This document shows, piece by piece, positions 7,379 through 14,624 of a stretch of 17,664 nucleotides of DNA. Within the stretch, counting starts at the first letter, position 1. Every line of letters begins with the position of its first letter. The position numbers and the translations under genes are program-made. The notes under the pieces were generated by a model that was not told the origin of the DNA, did not search any database, and saw only the letters and a list, made by a program, of their open reading frames with translations. Source of the DNA: DATMBL01 sp050735975 (GTDB lineage: Bacteria > Desulfobacterota > Binatia > UBA9968); NCBI GenBank assembly GCA_050735975.1, contig JBOHVS010000062.1:1-17664 (forward strand). Reading direction: 5' to 3'.

Positions 7379-8164
7379 CTATTCCTGCAGGCTCGTGTCG
7401 CGCCACGACGCCATGCGCCTCTCAACCACCAGGATCACGTGATTCAAGATAACCCCGGTTCCCGCCAGTATCGTCGCGCAGGAAATCATGAGCGGCATAT
7501 TGTAGGTGTCCAGTGCCTTGAACAGGAGCCAGCCCAGGCCTTCGCTGGAGCCGAAGTATTCCGCCACGACGACTGCCACGATCGCCCGCGACGTGGCGAG
7601 CCTGAGTCCGGTGACGATATAGGGAAGCGATCCCGGCACGATGATCTTAAGCAGAACCTGGCTTTGGGGAATACAAAAGGCCGCCCCCAGCATGCGGAAT
7701 TCGTGCCCCACATTGATAACGCCGGTGTAGCTGTTGAGGATAATATCGATCACGGCGATAATGAGCACGATGACGATCTTCGGCGTTAGTTCGATGCCGA
7801 ACCAGATGATGATGAGGGGCGCCAAAGCCACCGTCGGGGTGGCGTAAAGCCCGCCCAGCCACGGATCCAAAAACTCGCGCACCAGCCGGCTCATCCCGAA
7901 GGCCATGCCGAGCGTGATGCCGGTGACAGCCGCGATCCCATAGCCCAAGAGAAACTCGGTGCCGCTCGCCTTGAGGTGAGGATAGATGCTTCCGTTCCAG
8001 AACAGATCGGCGGTCGTCTTGACGACCCTCCAGGGGCCGACGAAAAAGAATTCATTAGCGATCGCGCGGTCGATTAAGTCCCACAGCACGAGGACGACCA
8101 GGACGCCGGCGAATCCGTTAATGAATCGGCGGCGCTCTCGGTAAAGCCGGATCAACGAACCCAT
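7379..8164 (-). CDS. ABC transporter permease, SsuC/TauC type (second copy)
   Basis: A 261-residue inner-membrane permease of the binding-protein-dependent type. Hydrophobic segments occur near residues 17-32 (AGVLVVLVLWDLI), 72-90, 108-122, 127-143, 195-207 and 232-250. The ATPase-coupling EAA loop is EFRMLGAAF...IIVPGSLPYI, typical of the SsuC/TauC/NrtB family. It shares family layout and several motifs (FFxGP, GLYATP, EFRMLG, IVPGSLP) with the neighbouring permease but differs through most of its length, so the two are old paralogues. The start is ATG at 8164, ten bases after the stop of the first permease; the ATPase starts two bases beyond its own stop. The two permeases probably form a heterodimeric channel, though separate homodimers cannot be excluded. 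Confidence 0.9.
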   Translation of the reverse strand: MGSLIRLYRERRRFINGFAGVLVVLVLWDLIDRAIANEFFFVGPWRVVKTTADLFWNGSIYPHLKASGTEFLLGYGIAAVTGITLGMAFGMSRLVREFLDPWLGGLYATPTVALAPLIIIWFGIELTPKIVIVLIIAVIDIILNSYTGVINVGHEFRMLGAAFCIPQSQVLLKIIVPGSLPYIVTGLRLATSRAIVAVVVAEYFGSSEGLGWLLFKALDTYNMPLMISCATILAGTGVILNHVILVVERRMASWRDTSLQE

Positions 8165-8174
8165 GCTCTGAGAG

Positions 8175-9005
8175 TTACACCGCTGTGAGCGACTGCTTGT
8201 AAGGCGTCGCCCAGCGCTCGATCATTTTGAGGGCTTCATTGCCGAGGACCCCCCACAGAGTCAACATAGAAATCCCCACCATCATTTTGGGCACGTCCAT
8301 CACCTGAGTCGCATGAACAATCATGTATCCCAATCCGGCCTCGGAGCCGAACATCTCCGCCACCATGATGGTGACCACGGCGCGGGAATATCCCAGTCGC
8401 AGACCGGCGATGAGAAAGGGAAGAGAGCCGGGAACGATGATGTTTACGAACATTCTCCACGCGGAAACGTTAAACGCCCTTCCCAGCATGCGGAACTCGC
8501 CCTGGACGTTGCGGATTCCCGCGGTCGTGTTGATCGCGACCGGGAAGAAGGCAGCGATGAAAATTACGGCTACCTTGGAGGCAACTCCCAACCCCAGCCA
8601 GACGATGAAAAGCGGAGCAACCACCGGACGAGGAGTCGCATAGAGCCCGATGAGAATCGGCGAAAACATCTCGTCCAGCGTGCGGCTGAACGCGATCGCC
8701 CCTCCCGCAGCCACGCCGATGACTCCCGCCAGCGCAAAACCGTAAAGCCCCTCGATCGCGCTGTACCGCAGATGGATCCAGATCTCTCCCTCGCGGACCA
8801 TTCGGATGAGTTCGATGACAACCTCATCCGGCCCGGTAAAGAAGTTCTTGTCGTTAAACAACCGGTCGATGATCTCCCAGGTTGCAAGGCCCAAGACTAC
8901 GGACAGAAGACCGTTGATGAAGAGGCGATGACGGCTGTAGGTGCCCTTGAGGAGGCTGCGGCCCGCCGCCGGGGCGGTCTCTGATTTCAATGGAGGCAAT
9001 GTCAT
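8175..9005 (-). CDS. ABC transporter permease, SsuC/TauC type (first copy)
   Basis: A 276-residue inner-membrane permease with a roughly 25-residue hydrophilic N-terminal extension (proline, serine, alanine and lysine rich) before the first membrane helix (FINGLLSVVLGLATWEII). Later hydrophobic segments include LYGFALAGVIGVAAGGAIA, VVAPLFIVWLGLGV and VAVIFIAAFFPVAI. The coupling loop reads EFRMLGRAFNVSAW followed by IIVPGSLPFL, standard for the SsuC/TauC/NrtB family. It follows the binding-protein gene by 86 bases and precedes the second permease by ten. The ribosome site before ATG 9005 is poor, so the start is less certain than the frame. Nothing in the sequence reveals the substrate. Confidence 0.9.
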   Translation of the reverse strand: MTLPPLKSETAPAAGRSLLKGTYSRHRLFINGLLSVVLGLATWEIIDRLFNDKNFFTGPDEVVIELIRMVREGEIWIHLRYSAIEGLYGFALAGVIGVAAGGAIAFSRTLDEMFSPILIGLYATPRPVVAPLFIVWLGLGVASKVAVIFIAAFFPVAINTTAGIRNVQGEFRMLGRAFNVSAWRMFVNIIVPGSLPFLIAGLRLGYSRAVVTIMVAEMFGSEAGLGYMIVHATQVMDVPKMMVGISMLTLWGVLGNEALKMIERWATPYKQSLTAV

Positions 9006-9091
9006 TGGGCACGGAGACGGGTCGAGCTCCGATGTCGTCCCGGGAAAGTTCTCAGGCGGAAGATTTCCGGGCAGGCCCCGCCCAAGTCAGG

Positions 9092-10090
9092 TTAGCTACC
9101 ATATTTCTTCTTGAACCACTCGAAGCCGCGCTTGTAGAGATCCGTCAGGGAGAACTCGCTCGTGGGCGGCACCTTCATGTCGGGATCAATGGCCTTGGAC
9201 CACTTGGCCGACTTGATGTACTCCTGAACGCCCTTCTCTGTGTACTGGCAGTACCTTGGCACCGATTTCTCCTGCACCACGCCGATGTCGTACACCTGGC
9301 TGGCAATCTCCGGCGTATTTTTCATCTGCTTCACGAAGACTTCGATGGTGCCTTCGCGGTTGCGATTGATATAGTCACACGCGCGGATAAGGGTCCCAAC
9401 GATCTCGACGGCCTTCCGGGAGTTTTGCTCGACCCAATTCCTGTTCATCGCGATTTGCATCATCAGGAATTCATCGAAGACCTCGCTCGAGCTGCCGAGC
9501 ACATTGAGTCCCTGCTCCTTCGCCCTCAGCATATTGCCCAGGTCCAAAGCGCCCACGTGTACCCTGCCGGATTTCACGGCGGCCAGTCGGCCGGTGGAGC
9601 CGCCCACTTTGACCAGGCGAGGGTTCTTGATGCCGTGTTTTTCCAGGAGAGACAGCGAGACGAAGACATTGGCCGAGGTGGGCGAGCTGATTCCAACCAG
9701 CACGTCGTCACGGGGCAAATCTTTATAAGAGCGCGTTTGGGGACCCGCGATGAGATAGTATGGAAGCTTGTTCAGCGTCGAGGCTACGAGCCTGATGTTG
9801 CTTTTGGGTTTTATGGCCTGGGGGATATTGTCGTCGGTATTAAAAAAGGGCAGATCTCCGTTCTCCAGAGCCAAGACGGCAGCCGCCTCTCCTCCTGATA
9901 CTGAGTAGATGGTCGCATCGTAGCCGATCTCCTTGAACCACCCGCGGTAAATAGCGACGTTTTCGACAATGGAGGTGATGGAGGCCGGAGACGCGACCGG
10001 AATGCGCAGCTTCTCCTGCGCTATGAGGAACGAGGGGCCGAAGAACGATCCAAAAAGAGCCGCGGAAATCAGAATCCCGATCCATTTCAT
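9092..10090 (-). CDS. ABC transporter periplasmic substrate-binding protein, NMT1/SsuA-like
   Basis: A 332-residue secreted binding protein and the first gene of the - strand ABC operon. Residues 1-24 form a signal peptide (MKWIGILISAALFGSFFG...LIAQ). The mature start EKLRIPVASPASI, then ENVAIYRGWFKEIGYDATIYSVSGGEAA, is the standard opening of the NMT1/THI5-like and SsuA/TauA family: a beta strand, a ligand-facing loop, then the GWFKEIG helix. VKVGGSTGRLAAVKSGRVHVGAL matches the second-lobe motif in which these proteins test a binding pocket. Length suits the family. AGGAGAAGG lies shortly before the ATG, the best ribosome site in the operon, as expected for the most abundant component. Ligands of relatives include aliphatic sulfonates, nitrate, thiamine precursors and aromatic acids; none can be chosen here. 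Confidence 0.88.
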   Translation of the reverse strand: MKWIGILISAALFGSFFGPSFLIAQEKLRIPVASPASITSIVENVAIYRGWFKEIGYDATIYSVSGGEAAAVLALENGDLPFFNTDDNIPQAIKPKSNIRLVASTLNKLPYYLIAGPQTRSYKDLPRDDVLVGISSPTSANVFVSLSLLEKHGIKNPRLVKVGGSTGRLAAVKSGRVHVGALDLGNMLRAKEQGLNVLGSSSEVFDEFLMMQIAMNRNWVEQNSRKAVEIVGTLIRACDYINRNREGTIEVFVKQMKNTPEIASQVYDIGVVQEKSVPRYCQYTEKGVQEYIKSAKWSKAIDPDMKVPPTSEFSLTDLYKRGFEWFKKKYGS

Positions 10091-10186
10091 GATCCTTCTC
10101 CTTTTCTAGGGCCGGTTAGGTGAGTTTATTTGCTCTTGCTGCGACAGCGTTTCGCTAAACCGCCTCTTATCGCTTGTTCCAGGGGC

Positions 10187-10192
10187 TGTCAA
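10187..10192 (-). promoter_or_regulatory. Possible -35 element for the ABC operon
   Basis: The - strand reads TTGACA here, a perfect sigma-70 -35 hexamer. The best -10 partner is GATAAG (10171 to 10166), with a short 15-base spacer and four of six matches. It lies upstream of the binding-protein gene in the right orientation. Treat it as a candidate only. Confidence 0.3.
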
Positions 10193-10307
10193 GGTTCCCA
10201 ACAGGAAAACCCGGACTCACAATCATTTATTCTTGAAAACGTCGGCCCATTTTGGGCTAAGAGCGGTTTTTATCCAAGCCAGGGGGACAACGAGACTGGA
10301 AAAAAGT

Positions 10308-10381
10308 ACCGAAAAAAATGACGGTCCTTTCGCCGCGAAACTCGGCGTAGCTCAGGCTGTGCCGGTCTGTTTTCGGCGAAA
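10308..10381 (-). terminator. Possible 3' structure of the protease operon
   Basis: Read on the - strand, 25 bases after the stop of the 77-residue gene, TTTCGCCG pairs with CGGCGAAA across a 38-base loop that itself contains a CGGC/GCCG pair. Nine bases after the closing arm comes a run of seven T. The loop is longer than in a usual intrinsic terminator, but stem, order and T-run fit transcript termination. Confidence 0.35.
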
Positions 10382-10405
10382 ATCCGGAGTCAAAATTGTA
10401 AAGAT

Positions 10406-10639
10406 TTAATCTTTTCTCTTTGAGATGGGACCCACGAACTCGATAAGAATAGGGACGCCGTCGACTTCGTCGGGCAAGCGGACGCCCTCGCCTGGCGAAT
10501 CGCTCAGATTAACCTTTACGCCATAACCGTGGCCAACCCGGGTGATACCGACCCCGTTCACGTGAACCAGATTGGCAAAGAGTGAAAGGGCCTTGGTTTT
10601 CGCAGCCCGCGCCCGGCCGATATCAGTTCCCTGAGTCAT
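10406..10639 (-). CDS. 77-residue protein resembling the N-terminal module of the adjacent protease
   Basis: A small, soluble protein with no signal peptide or membrane helix. Residues 27-74 (NGVGITRVGHGYGVKV, then a proline/acid loop, then DGVPILIEFVGPISKR) line up by eye with residues 48-99 of the protease encoded just before it: GVSRKG with GITRVG, LAVRV with GVKVN, and VDIRYIGRLVKR with ILIEFVGPISKR. The same GVG...VDGVP.....VG pattern precedes the catalytic domain in bacterial Nal1-like proteases. Its ATG is seven bases after the protease stop, so the pair are almost certainly one transcript, though the ribosome site is weak. A role as a trans-acting chaperone, inhibitor or regulatory subunit is my inference; a decayed duplicate is the alternative. 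Confidence 0.6.
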   Translation of the reverse strand: MTQGTDIGRARAAKTKALSLFANLVHVNGVGITRVGHGYGVKVNLSDSPGEGVRLPDEVDGVPILIEFVGPISKRKD

Positions 10640-10646
10640 TGTGGAA

Positions 10647-11642
10647 TCATGCTATCAGATCGACACGCAGCCCTTCAAGCACCTTGGCGATCGGATTGGC
10701 GTAAGTGAAGCCCTTGCCATTCGCGCCGCCTTGATCGCCTCCGGCGAAGAGCAGAGCAACCGCCTGACGATCGTCATCCACTATGAGCGAACCGCTATCG
10801 CCGCCCTGGCTGAAAGGTCCGGCATCCGCGCCTTCGATCTCAATCTGATCGTCAAATCGCAGATTACCGATGTCATAAGCAACCACTACATTATCCAGCT
10901 CAAAAGCCGTAACACGTCCACGCGTAACTCCGGTTGTGCGGCCGACTTTGTGGACTCCATCGCCGATATCCAAGATGGAATTCCGCACGCCACGGAGTTT
11001 CCCAACGCCTCGTAACGTTTCACTGTCAAACTCGATATTGTTCCGTATCCTGCCGAGCGCGGCATCCACAAGGTTCGCGCCGGCACGATTTAGCTTTACG
11101 AAACGATCCAGAGCGCCGATAGTGTCCCTCCCTCGCTTGCCGCCATCGATCGCTCCCTGTTGCAGAATTGCATCGCCTTTTTTGCCCTTGTTCTCGTCGG
11201 CTAGGACGTGGTTGTTCGAAAGTATTCTCACGGCCCCTTCCTTACGCGTTACAAAGCAGCCGAGAGTACCGGCGGTAATCCGGAAGTGCCCGACCGAGAC
11301 ACCGATGAGAAGCGGCCGCTGGCGGGATCGATGCCACGCGGGCGATCTTTTCACCAGCCGGCCGATGTAGCGTATATCCACTTCGCCCTTGGCTTGCTGC
11401 GTTATCTTTTCCACTTCCCGGCCGTCTTCGAGGGACCGATTTTGTACACGAACAGCCAGGCGAAAATCGTTTACACCTTTACGGCTGACGCCCAAAGCAA
11501 TCGTGCGCCGTATAGCATCCACATCAGCAACAGCTCGCGCGCCGGGCGCAAGGACCGAAACGATCCGCCGGTTTGCCATCAACGGCTTCAATTGCCGCCT
11601 TACAAGCATAGCTTTCAATTCACGCGCCGAATCGAGAACCAT
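10647..11642 (-). CDS. Nal1-like trypsin-fold serine protease, cytoplasmic
   Basis: A 331-residue protein with a chymotrypsin-fold protease domain. The triad is visible: H145 in SNNHVLA, D193 in LVDAALG and S283 in GGDSGSLIV. The domain starts near residue 112 (IGVSVGHFRITAGTLGCFV), and GVHKVGRTTGVTRGRV forms the second-barrel entry seen in bacterial proteins related to plant NARROW LEAF 1. Residues 40-99 form an N-terminal module like the small protein encoded downstream. No signal peptide, so it is probably cytoplasmic. The frame is open to 11792, but the extra 50 residues look non-coding; ATG 11642 has GGGGAGGA (plus-strand 11648-11655) five bases before it and is the clear choice. The protein is rich in Arg and Lys. 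Target proteins unknown. Confidence 0.8.
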   Translation of the reverse strand: MVLDSARELKAMLVRRQLKPLMANRRIVSVLAPGARAVADVDAIRRTIALGVSRKGVNDFRLAVRVQNRSLEDGREVEKITQQAKGEVDIRYIGRLVKRSPAWHRSRQRPLLIGVSVGHFRITAGTLGCFVTRKEGAVRILSNNHVLADENKGKKGDAILQQGAIDGGKRGRDTIGALDRFVKLNRAGANLVDAALGRIRNNIEFDSETLRGVGKLRGVRNSILDIGDGVHKVGRTTGVTRGRVTAFELDNVVVAYDIGNLRFDDQIEIEGADAGPFSQGGDSGSLIVDDDRQAVALLFAGGDQGGANGKGFTYANPIAKVLEGLRVDLIA

Positions 11643-12028
11643 GACAGTCCTCCCCAACCCGCTATCTTCCAACCCGATAAATGGATGGACACTTAGTACA
11701 ACGGCGGAGAAGCTGTCAAGAAGAACCCCGGAGATCGCTGGTAAGTGTCTAATATCGATTGCCGCGGCAGATTGTATAGAAGTAAAAGCCAATGGTAGAC
11801 CCGGGTCTGCCCCTTACAAGCTGGAAAGCCGGGAGCGGAAGATACCGGAAGCACCGTGCGTCTTTCCGAGGTTGATGTCTGCCGGTCCTTTTTGTACCAT
11901 GCCTCATGGATCTACATAGAGATCCAGCAACATGTTCTGGCCTCTGCACTTCGAAGTCCATCAAGATTCAAGACCTTACCCTTTCATGACTTCGCTCCGT
12001 AGCCCGGTTTACCTTTAAGTGAAGCAAG
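11643..12028. other. 386-base divergent intergenic region
   Basis: This stretch separates the - strand protease gene from the + strand dehydrogenase gene and should hold promoters for both. I find no gene with a ribosome site. It contains the palindrome TGCCGCGGCA at 11760-11769, a TATAGA at about 11774-11779 that could serve as a + strand -10 but lacks a good -35, and a perfect stem-loop at 11907-11926. The dehydrogenase has only a weak ribosome site (GTGAAGCAAG). Confidence 0.5.
11907..11926 (+). other. Perfect stem-loop in the divergent region
   Basis: TGGATCT (11907-11913) and AGATCCA (11920-11926) form a 7-base stem with the loop ACATAG. It lies about 100 bases before the dehydrogenase start with no T-run. 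It could be a leader RNA hairpin or an operator; nothing decides between these. Confidence 0.35.
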
Positions 12029-13201
12029 ATGGCTGGTTTAACATTTGTCTTTAACAATCCCAGGGTCGAGCGCATCGTTTCCGGCCGAGGGTCGATTGGA
12101 AAAGTGGCCGAAGAGATCGACAGGGTTGGCGGAACACGCGCATTGGTTGTGATCTCGCCGTCGGTCTCCAGGACGTTCTTGCTGGATTGGATCAAGTCGG
12201 GTCTCGGAGCGAAGTGCGTGGCGATCTTCGACCAGGTCAAGCCGCATTCGCCAACGGACTCGATTGAGAAAGCGGTCGAGCGCGCGCGCGACGCGCAAAT
12301 CGACGTGCTGGTGAGTGTAGGCGGGGGGAGCGCCATCGATACCGCGAAGGGCGTCGCGGCTTTGCTTGCCGAAGGCGGCTCGTTGCCGCGCTTCGGCGTT
12401 CGCTTCACGCCACCGAATAAGAAAGAAGTCCCGCTCATGCCCGCGCCGAAGATGCCGCATATCGCGATCCCAACGACCTTCTCGGGTGGGGAGTACAGCT
12501 ATTCGGCGGGTATCAGCGAAGGCGGAAAGAAATATATCGTCGCCGATCCCAAGCTTGCTCCCCGCACGGTTCTTCTCGACCCCGAGGCGGCGGCGACCGC
12601 GCCGGGAAGATTGCTCGCAGCCTCCGGGATGAATGCGCTGGCGCACTGCGTCGAGGCCGTGTACTCCACCGAAACGCAGCCGCTCACGGAAGCTTACTGT
12701 CTTACGGCTGTCGGGTTGATCGCGCGCTACTTGCCGCGAGCAGTGGAGAATTCACAGGATCTTGAAGCGTTAAGTTCCGTTCAAGTGGCAGCCTGTCTTT
12801 CCGGCATGGGAGTCTACAGCGCGTGGACCGGCATTCATCACGCAATCGTTCACGTCGTCGGCGGCCGCTACAAAGCGCCGCACGCTGAGATCCATGCTCT
12901 AATGCTTCCGTACGCAATGCGCTGGAACCTCGATGCTACGATTCAAGCGCATGCGCGTATGGCGCGAGAGATCGGCATCGACGCCGGCAACGAAAACGAT
13001 CTGGCCGCGGCAGTTCCTGAACATGTTTTTGGCATGAACCAGCGGATGGGACTGCCGCTAAAGCTGCGTGACTTAGGCGTGCCGCGCGATGGTCTAAAAC
13101 AGCTCGCCATCGATGCCTTGGATGATTACAGCATTAACACCAACCCCAAGCCCGTGCACGCCGCGGAGCAAGTTCTGGAAGTGTTAGAGCTAGCTTGGTG
13201 A
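12029..13201 (+). CDS. Iron-containing dehydrogenase of the maleylacetate reductase family
   Basis: A 390-residue group III (iron-type) dehydrogenase. The NAD(P)-binding loop is VSVGGGSAIDTAKG (96-108). The metal region reads GMNALAHCVEA (N202, H206), then GIHHAIVHVVGG (H271, H275) and APHAEIHALMLPYAMRWN (H285, H289). The Asn in place of the usual Asp ligand, with the PHAE-H and LPYA..N motifs, is characteristic of maleylacetate reductases, which reduce maleylacetate to 3-oxoadipate at the end of hydroxyquinol and chlorocatechol pathways. It is about 30 residues longer than typical members, mainly from an insert near 115-145 with a PPNKKEVPLMPAP stretch, so the substrate may differ. No hydroxyquinol dioxygenase is in the window. 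The next gene starts 21 bases after its stop. Confidence 0.86.
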   Translation: MAGLTFVFNNPRVERIVSGRGSIGKVAEEIDRVGGTRALVVISPSVSRTFLLDWIKSGLGAKCVAIFDQVKPHSPTDSIEKAVERARDAQIDVLVSVGGGSAIDTAKGVAALLAEGGSLPRFGVRFTPPNKKEVPLMPAPKMPHIAIPTTFSGGEYSYSAGISEGGKKYIVADPKLAPRTVLLDPEAAATAPGRLLAASGMNALAHCVEAVYSTETQPLTEAYCLTAVGLIARYLPRAVENSQDLEALSSVQVAACLSGMGVYSAWTGIHHAIVHVVGGRYKAPHAEIHALMLPYAMRWNLDATIQAHARMAREIGIDAGNENDLAAAVPEHVFGMNQRMGLPLKLRDLGVPRDGLKQLAIDALDDYSINTNPKPVHAAEQVLEVLELAW

Positions 13202-13222
13202 TTTTCGCTTCCGCCGTCAATC

Positions 13223-14413
13223 ATGATTCCCCGAGACGCCTTCACTGTTGTTGATCGATTCGCGCGTGAGCAAGAGATCGACCAGATGCTTATCGATCTG
13301 CTGCGTTATCCCTCACCGCAGACCGAACGGCTTGAATCGGATCCTCAGCTCAAAAAATTTATCGCCAAAATGGTCGCGCCGCGTTTGGCGGAGTTGACGG
13401 GAAGCGCCGGCGCGATCGATGCCATGGGCAATTTGATCTGGCGGCTCGGCGGCGCGAGCGCCGGCGGATTTCTTCTCATGGGCTACGCTATGACGTTTCC
13501 GGCGGCTTCGATGAAACAACCGTTCTCCGGCGCGCTGGTGGAGGGTAAGGCATTCGGGGTCGCGGCTCACTGCGCTTTGGGTCGAGGCGCGTGCGAACAA
13601 AAGGGAGCGCTGGCCGGGATGATCTACGCGGCAGTGATCGTGGCTCGCGCCAAATTAGCTTTGCGGGGGCCGCTGATTTTGGCGGTGAGCTTGGCCGGGG
13701 AGACCGGCCGTCACGATGCGGCAAGGTTTATTTTGGAAAACGACGCGATCAGCGCGCGGTCAGCCATCATTGGCCTGGGGACCGGCAACCGAATCTGCCT
13801 CGGCAACAAGGGCCGGATCGACGTCGAGATCATCGTGCGCGGTAAGTCGGCTCACAGCAGCATGCCTTGGAAAGGCGTCAATGCCCTGGACGGTTTTCGC
13901 CGGGTGATGGAACGTTTGGATCGACTGCCGCTAGGGGCCGGCCATCATGGTCTCGGTAGCGCCACGCTCGCAGTGACGCAAGTCAGAAGCGGACCGGACA
14001 TGAGCCATACGATTCCGGATGTTTGTCGTGTGGTGCTGGATCGAAGGCTTTTGCCTGGTGAAGACCCTGATTCTGCGTTTCGTGATATCCAGGACGCGCT
14101 CAAAGAAGTGACCGGCTGGTCTATCGAGACCACACGCGGCGCTTTCATGTATCCATCGGAGGTTGCAAAAGATTGCGCGCTGGCGGCGGCGACCGGCGCC
14201 GCCAGCGGCGAGTTAACCAAGAGGCAAGCTGAGTTGTTCTATTCGCCCGCCGCCTTGGACGCCGGTTTTCTCAATCGCAATGGCCTTGAGACGATCATGT
14301 TCGGCCCCGGCGATCTGCGCTTCGCGCACACGGACCAAGAAGCCGTCTCGCTACAAGAGGTTCGCGATGCGGCGAAGATTTATGCTGCCACCGCGCTGCA
14401 GTTATTGGCGTAA
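13223..14413 (+). CDS. M20-family metallopeptidase-like protein with degenerate metal site
   Basis: A 396-residue protein with M20 layout: catalytic halves around 1-200 and 310-396, and a dimerisation domain near 200-305 containing AHSSMP (H211). Compared with carboxypeptidase G2, key residues have changed. The H-x-D motif is GYAMTFP (Tyr88, Met90). The bridging Asp is Glu125 in RGACEQKG. The catalytic Glu-Glu pair is Gly159-Glu160. The Glu of the usual GEPT motif is Leu185 in GLGTG. H369 in FAHTDQE is kept. So ligands for one zinc and the general base are gone, while the three residues of the other site remain as Glu125, Glu160 and His369. Ordinary M20 hydrolysis seems unlikely; binding, lyase or one-metal chemistry are options. 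No good ribosome site precedes ATG 13223; translation may depend on the dehydrogenase gene just upstream. Confidence 0.82.
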   Translation: MIPRDAFTVVDRFAREQEIDQMLIDLLRYPSPQTERLESDPQLKKFIAKMVAPRLAELTGSAGAIDAMGNLIWRLGGASAGGFLLMGYAMTFPAASMKQPFSGALVEGKAFGVAAHCALGRGACEQKGALAGMIYAAVIVARAKLALRGPLILAVSLAGETGRHDAARFILENDAISARSAIIGLGTGNRICLGNKGRIDVEIIVRGKSAHSSMPWKGVNALDGFRRVMERLDRLPLGAGHHGLGSATLAVTQVRSGPDMSHTIPDVCRVVLDRRLLPGEDPDSAFRDIQDALKEVTGWSIETTRGAFMYPSEVAKDCALAAATGAASGELTKRQAELFYSPAALDAGFLNRNGLETIMFGPGDLRFAHTDQEAVSLQEVRDAAKIYAATALQLLA

Positions 14414-14527
14414 CCGAAACATTGATTCTATTCACCTTCATCCCAAAGACATAAGGCTATTCCTCCCCCCGTCCGTCCCGGTCACTAATCCTGTCAAAGT
14501 TCCTAAATGGTCTTTGCAGATCCCACG

Positions 14528-14556
14528 TTGACAGTGAAGCGGTTCATAAAATACTG
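14528..14556 (+). promoter_or_regulatory. Likely sigma-70 promoter of the amidohydrolase gene
   Basis: A perfect TTGACA at 14528-14533 is followed, after a 16-base spacer, by AATACT at 14550-14555 (four of six -10 matches). Transcription would start near 14562, about 60 bases before the amidohydrolase ATG. This is the best promoter-like pair in the window and suggests the gene is transcribed separately from the M20-like gene, 211 bases before it. Confidence 0.45.
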
Positions 14557-14624
14557 TGCACTGAGGGATTGATACCGCCGACTTGAGAAACGCAAGCCTT
14601 CGGGGCGAGTGAGGAAAAGAAAAC

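Larger units (their letters stand above)
10091..10405. other. 315-base gene-free region upstream of the ABC operon
   Basis: No gene is supported here. On the - strand a perfect TTGACA (bases 10192 to 10187) lies about 100 bases before the ABC operon start, but the best -10 candidate, GATAAG at 15 bases, is only fair. Near the 3' end of the small - strand gene lie a short hairpin, GCCCA-TTT-TGGGC (10245-10257), an 8-base inverted repeat, TTTCGCCG (10328-10335) with CGGCGAAA (10374-10381), and a seven-base A run (T run on the - strand, about 10312-10318). The region must hold the end of the protease operon message and the ABC operon promoter. Confidence 0.5.

Noticed and set aside
7377..7406. 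Extended GTG start of the ABC ATPase
   Set aside because: It would overlap the permease gene by 28 bases; ATG 7376 directly after the permease stop fits operon spacing and family length.
8313..8984. + strand frame of 223 codons opposite the first permease
   Set aside because: Very hydrophilic translation rich in Asp, Arg and Gly, antisense to a clear membrane protein, with no ribosome site.
8990..9898. Long + strand frame of 302 codons opposite the ABC binding-protein gene
   Set aside because: It lies antisense to a well-supported binding protein with signal peptide and ribosome site; the translation shows no family motif and reflects GC-rich codon use of the real gene.
10130..10321. 63-codon + strand frame in the ABC upstream region
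   Set aside because: Starts with TTG, has no ribosome site and no family resemblance, and lies where the operon promoter should be.
11643..11792. 50-residue N-terminal extension of the protease
   Set aside because: ATG 11642 has a strong Shine-Dalgarno five bases away; the extension has no such site and reads like intergenic DNA.
11208..11919. Overlapping + strand frames opposite the protease gene
   Set aside because: Antisense to the protease domain; no recognisable domains, no ribosome sites.
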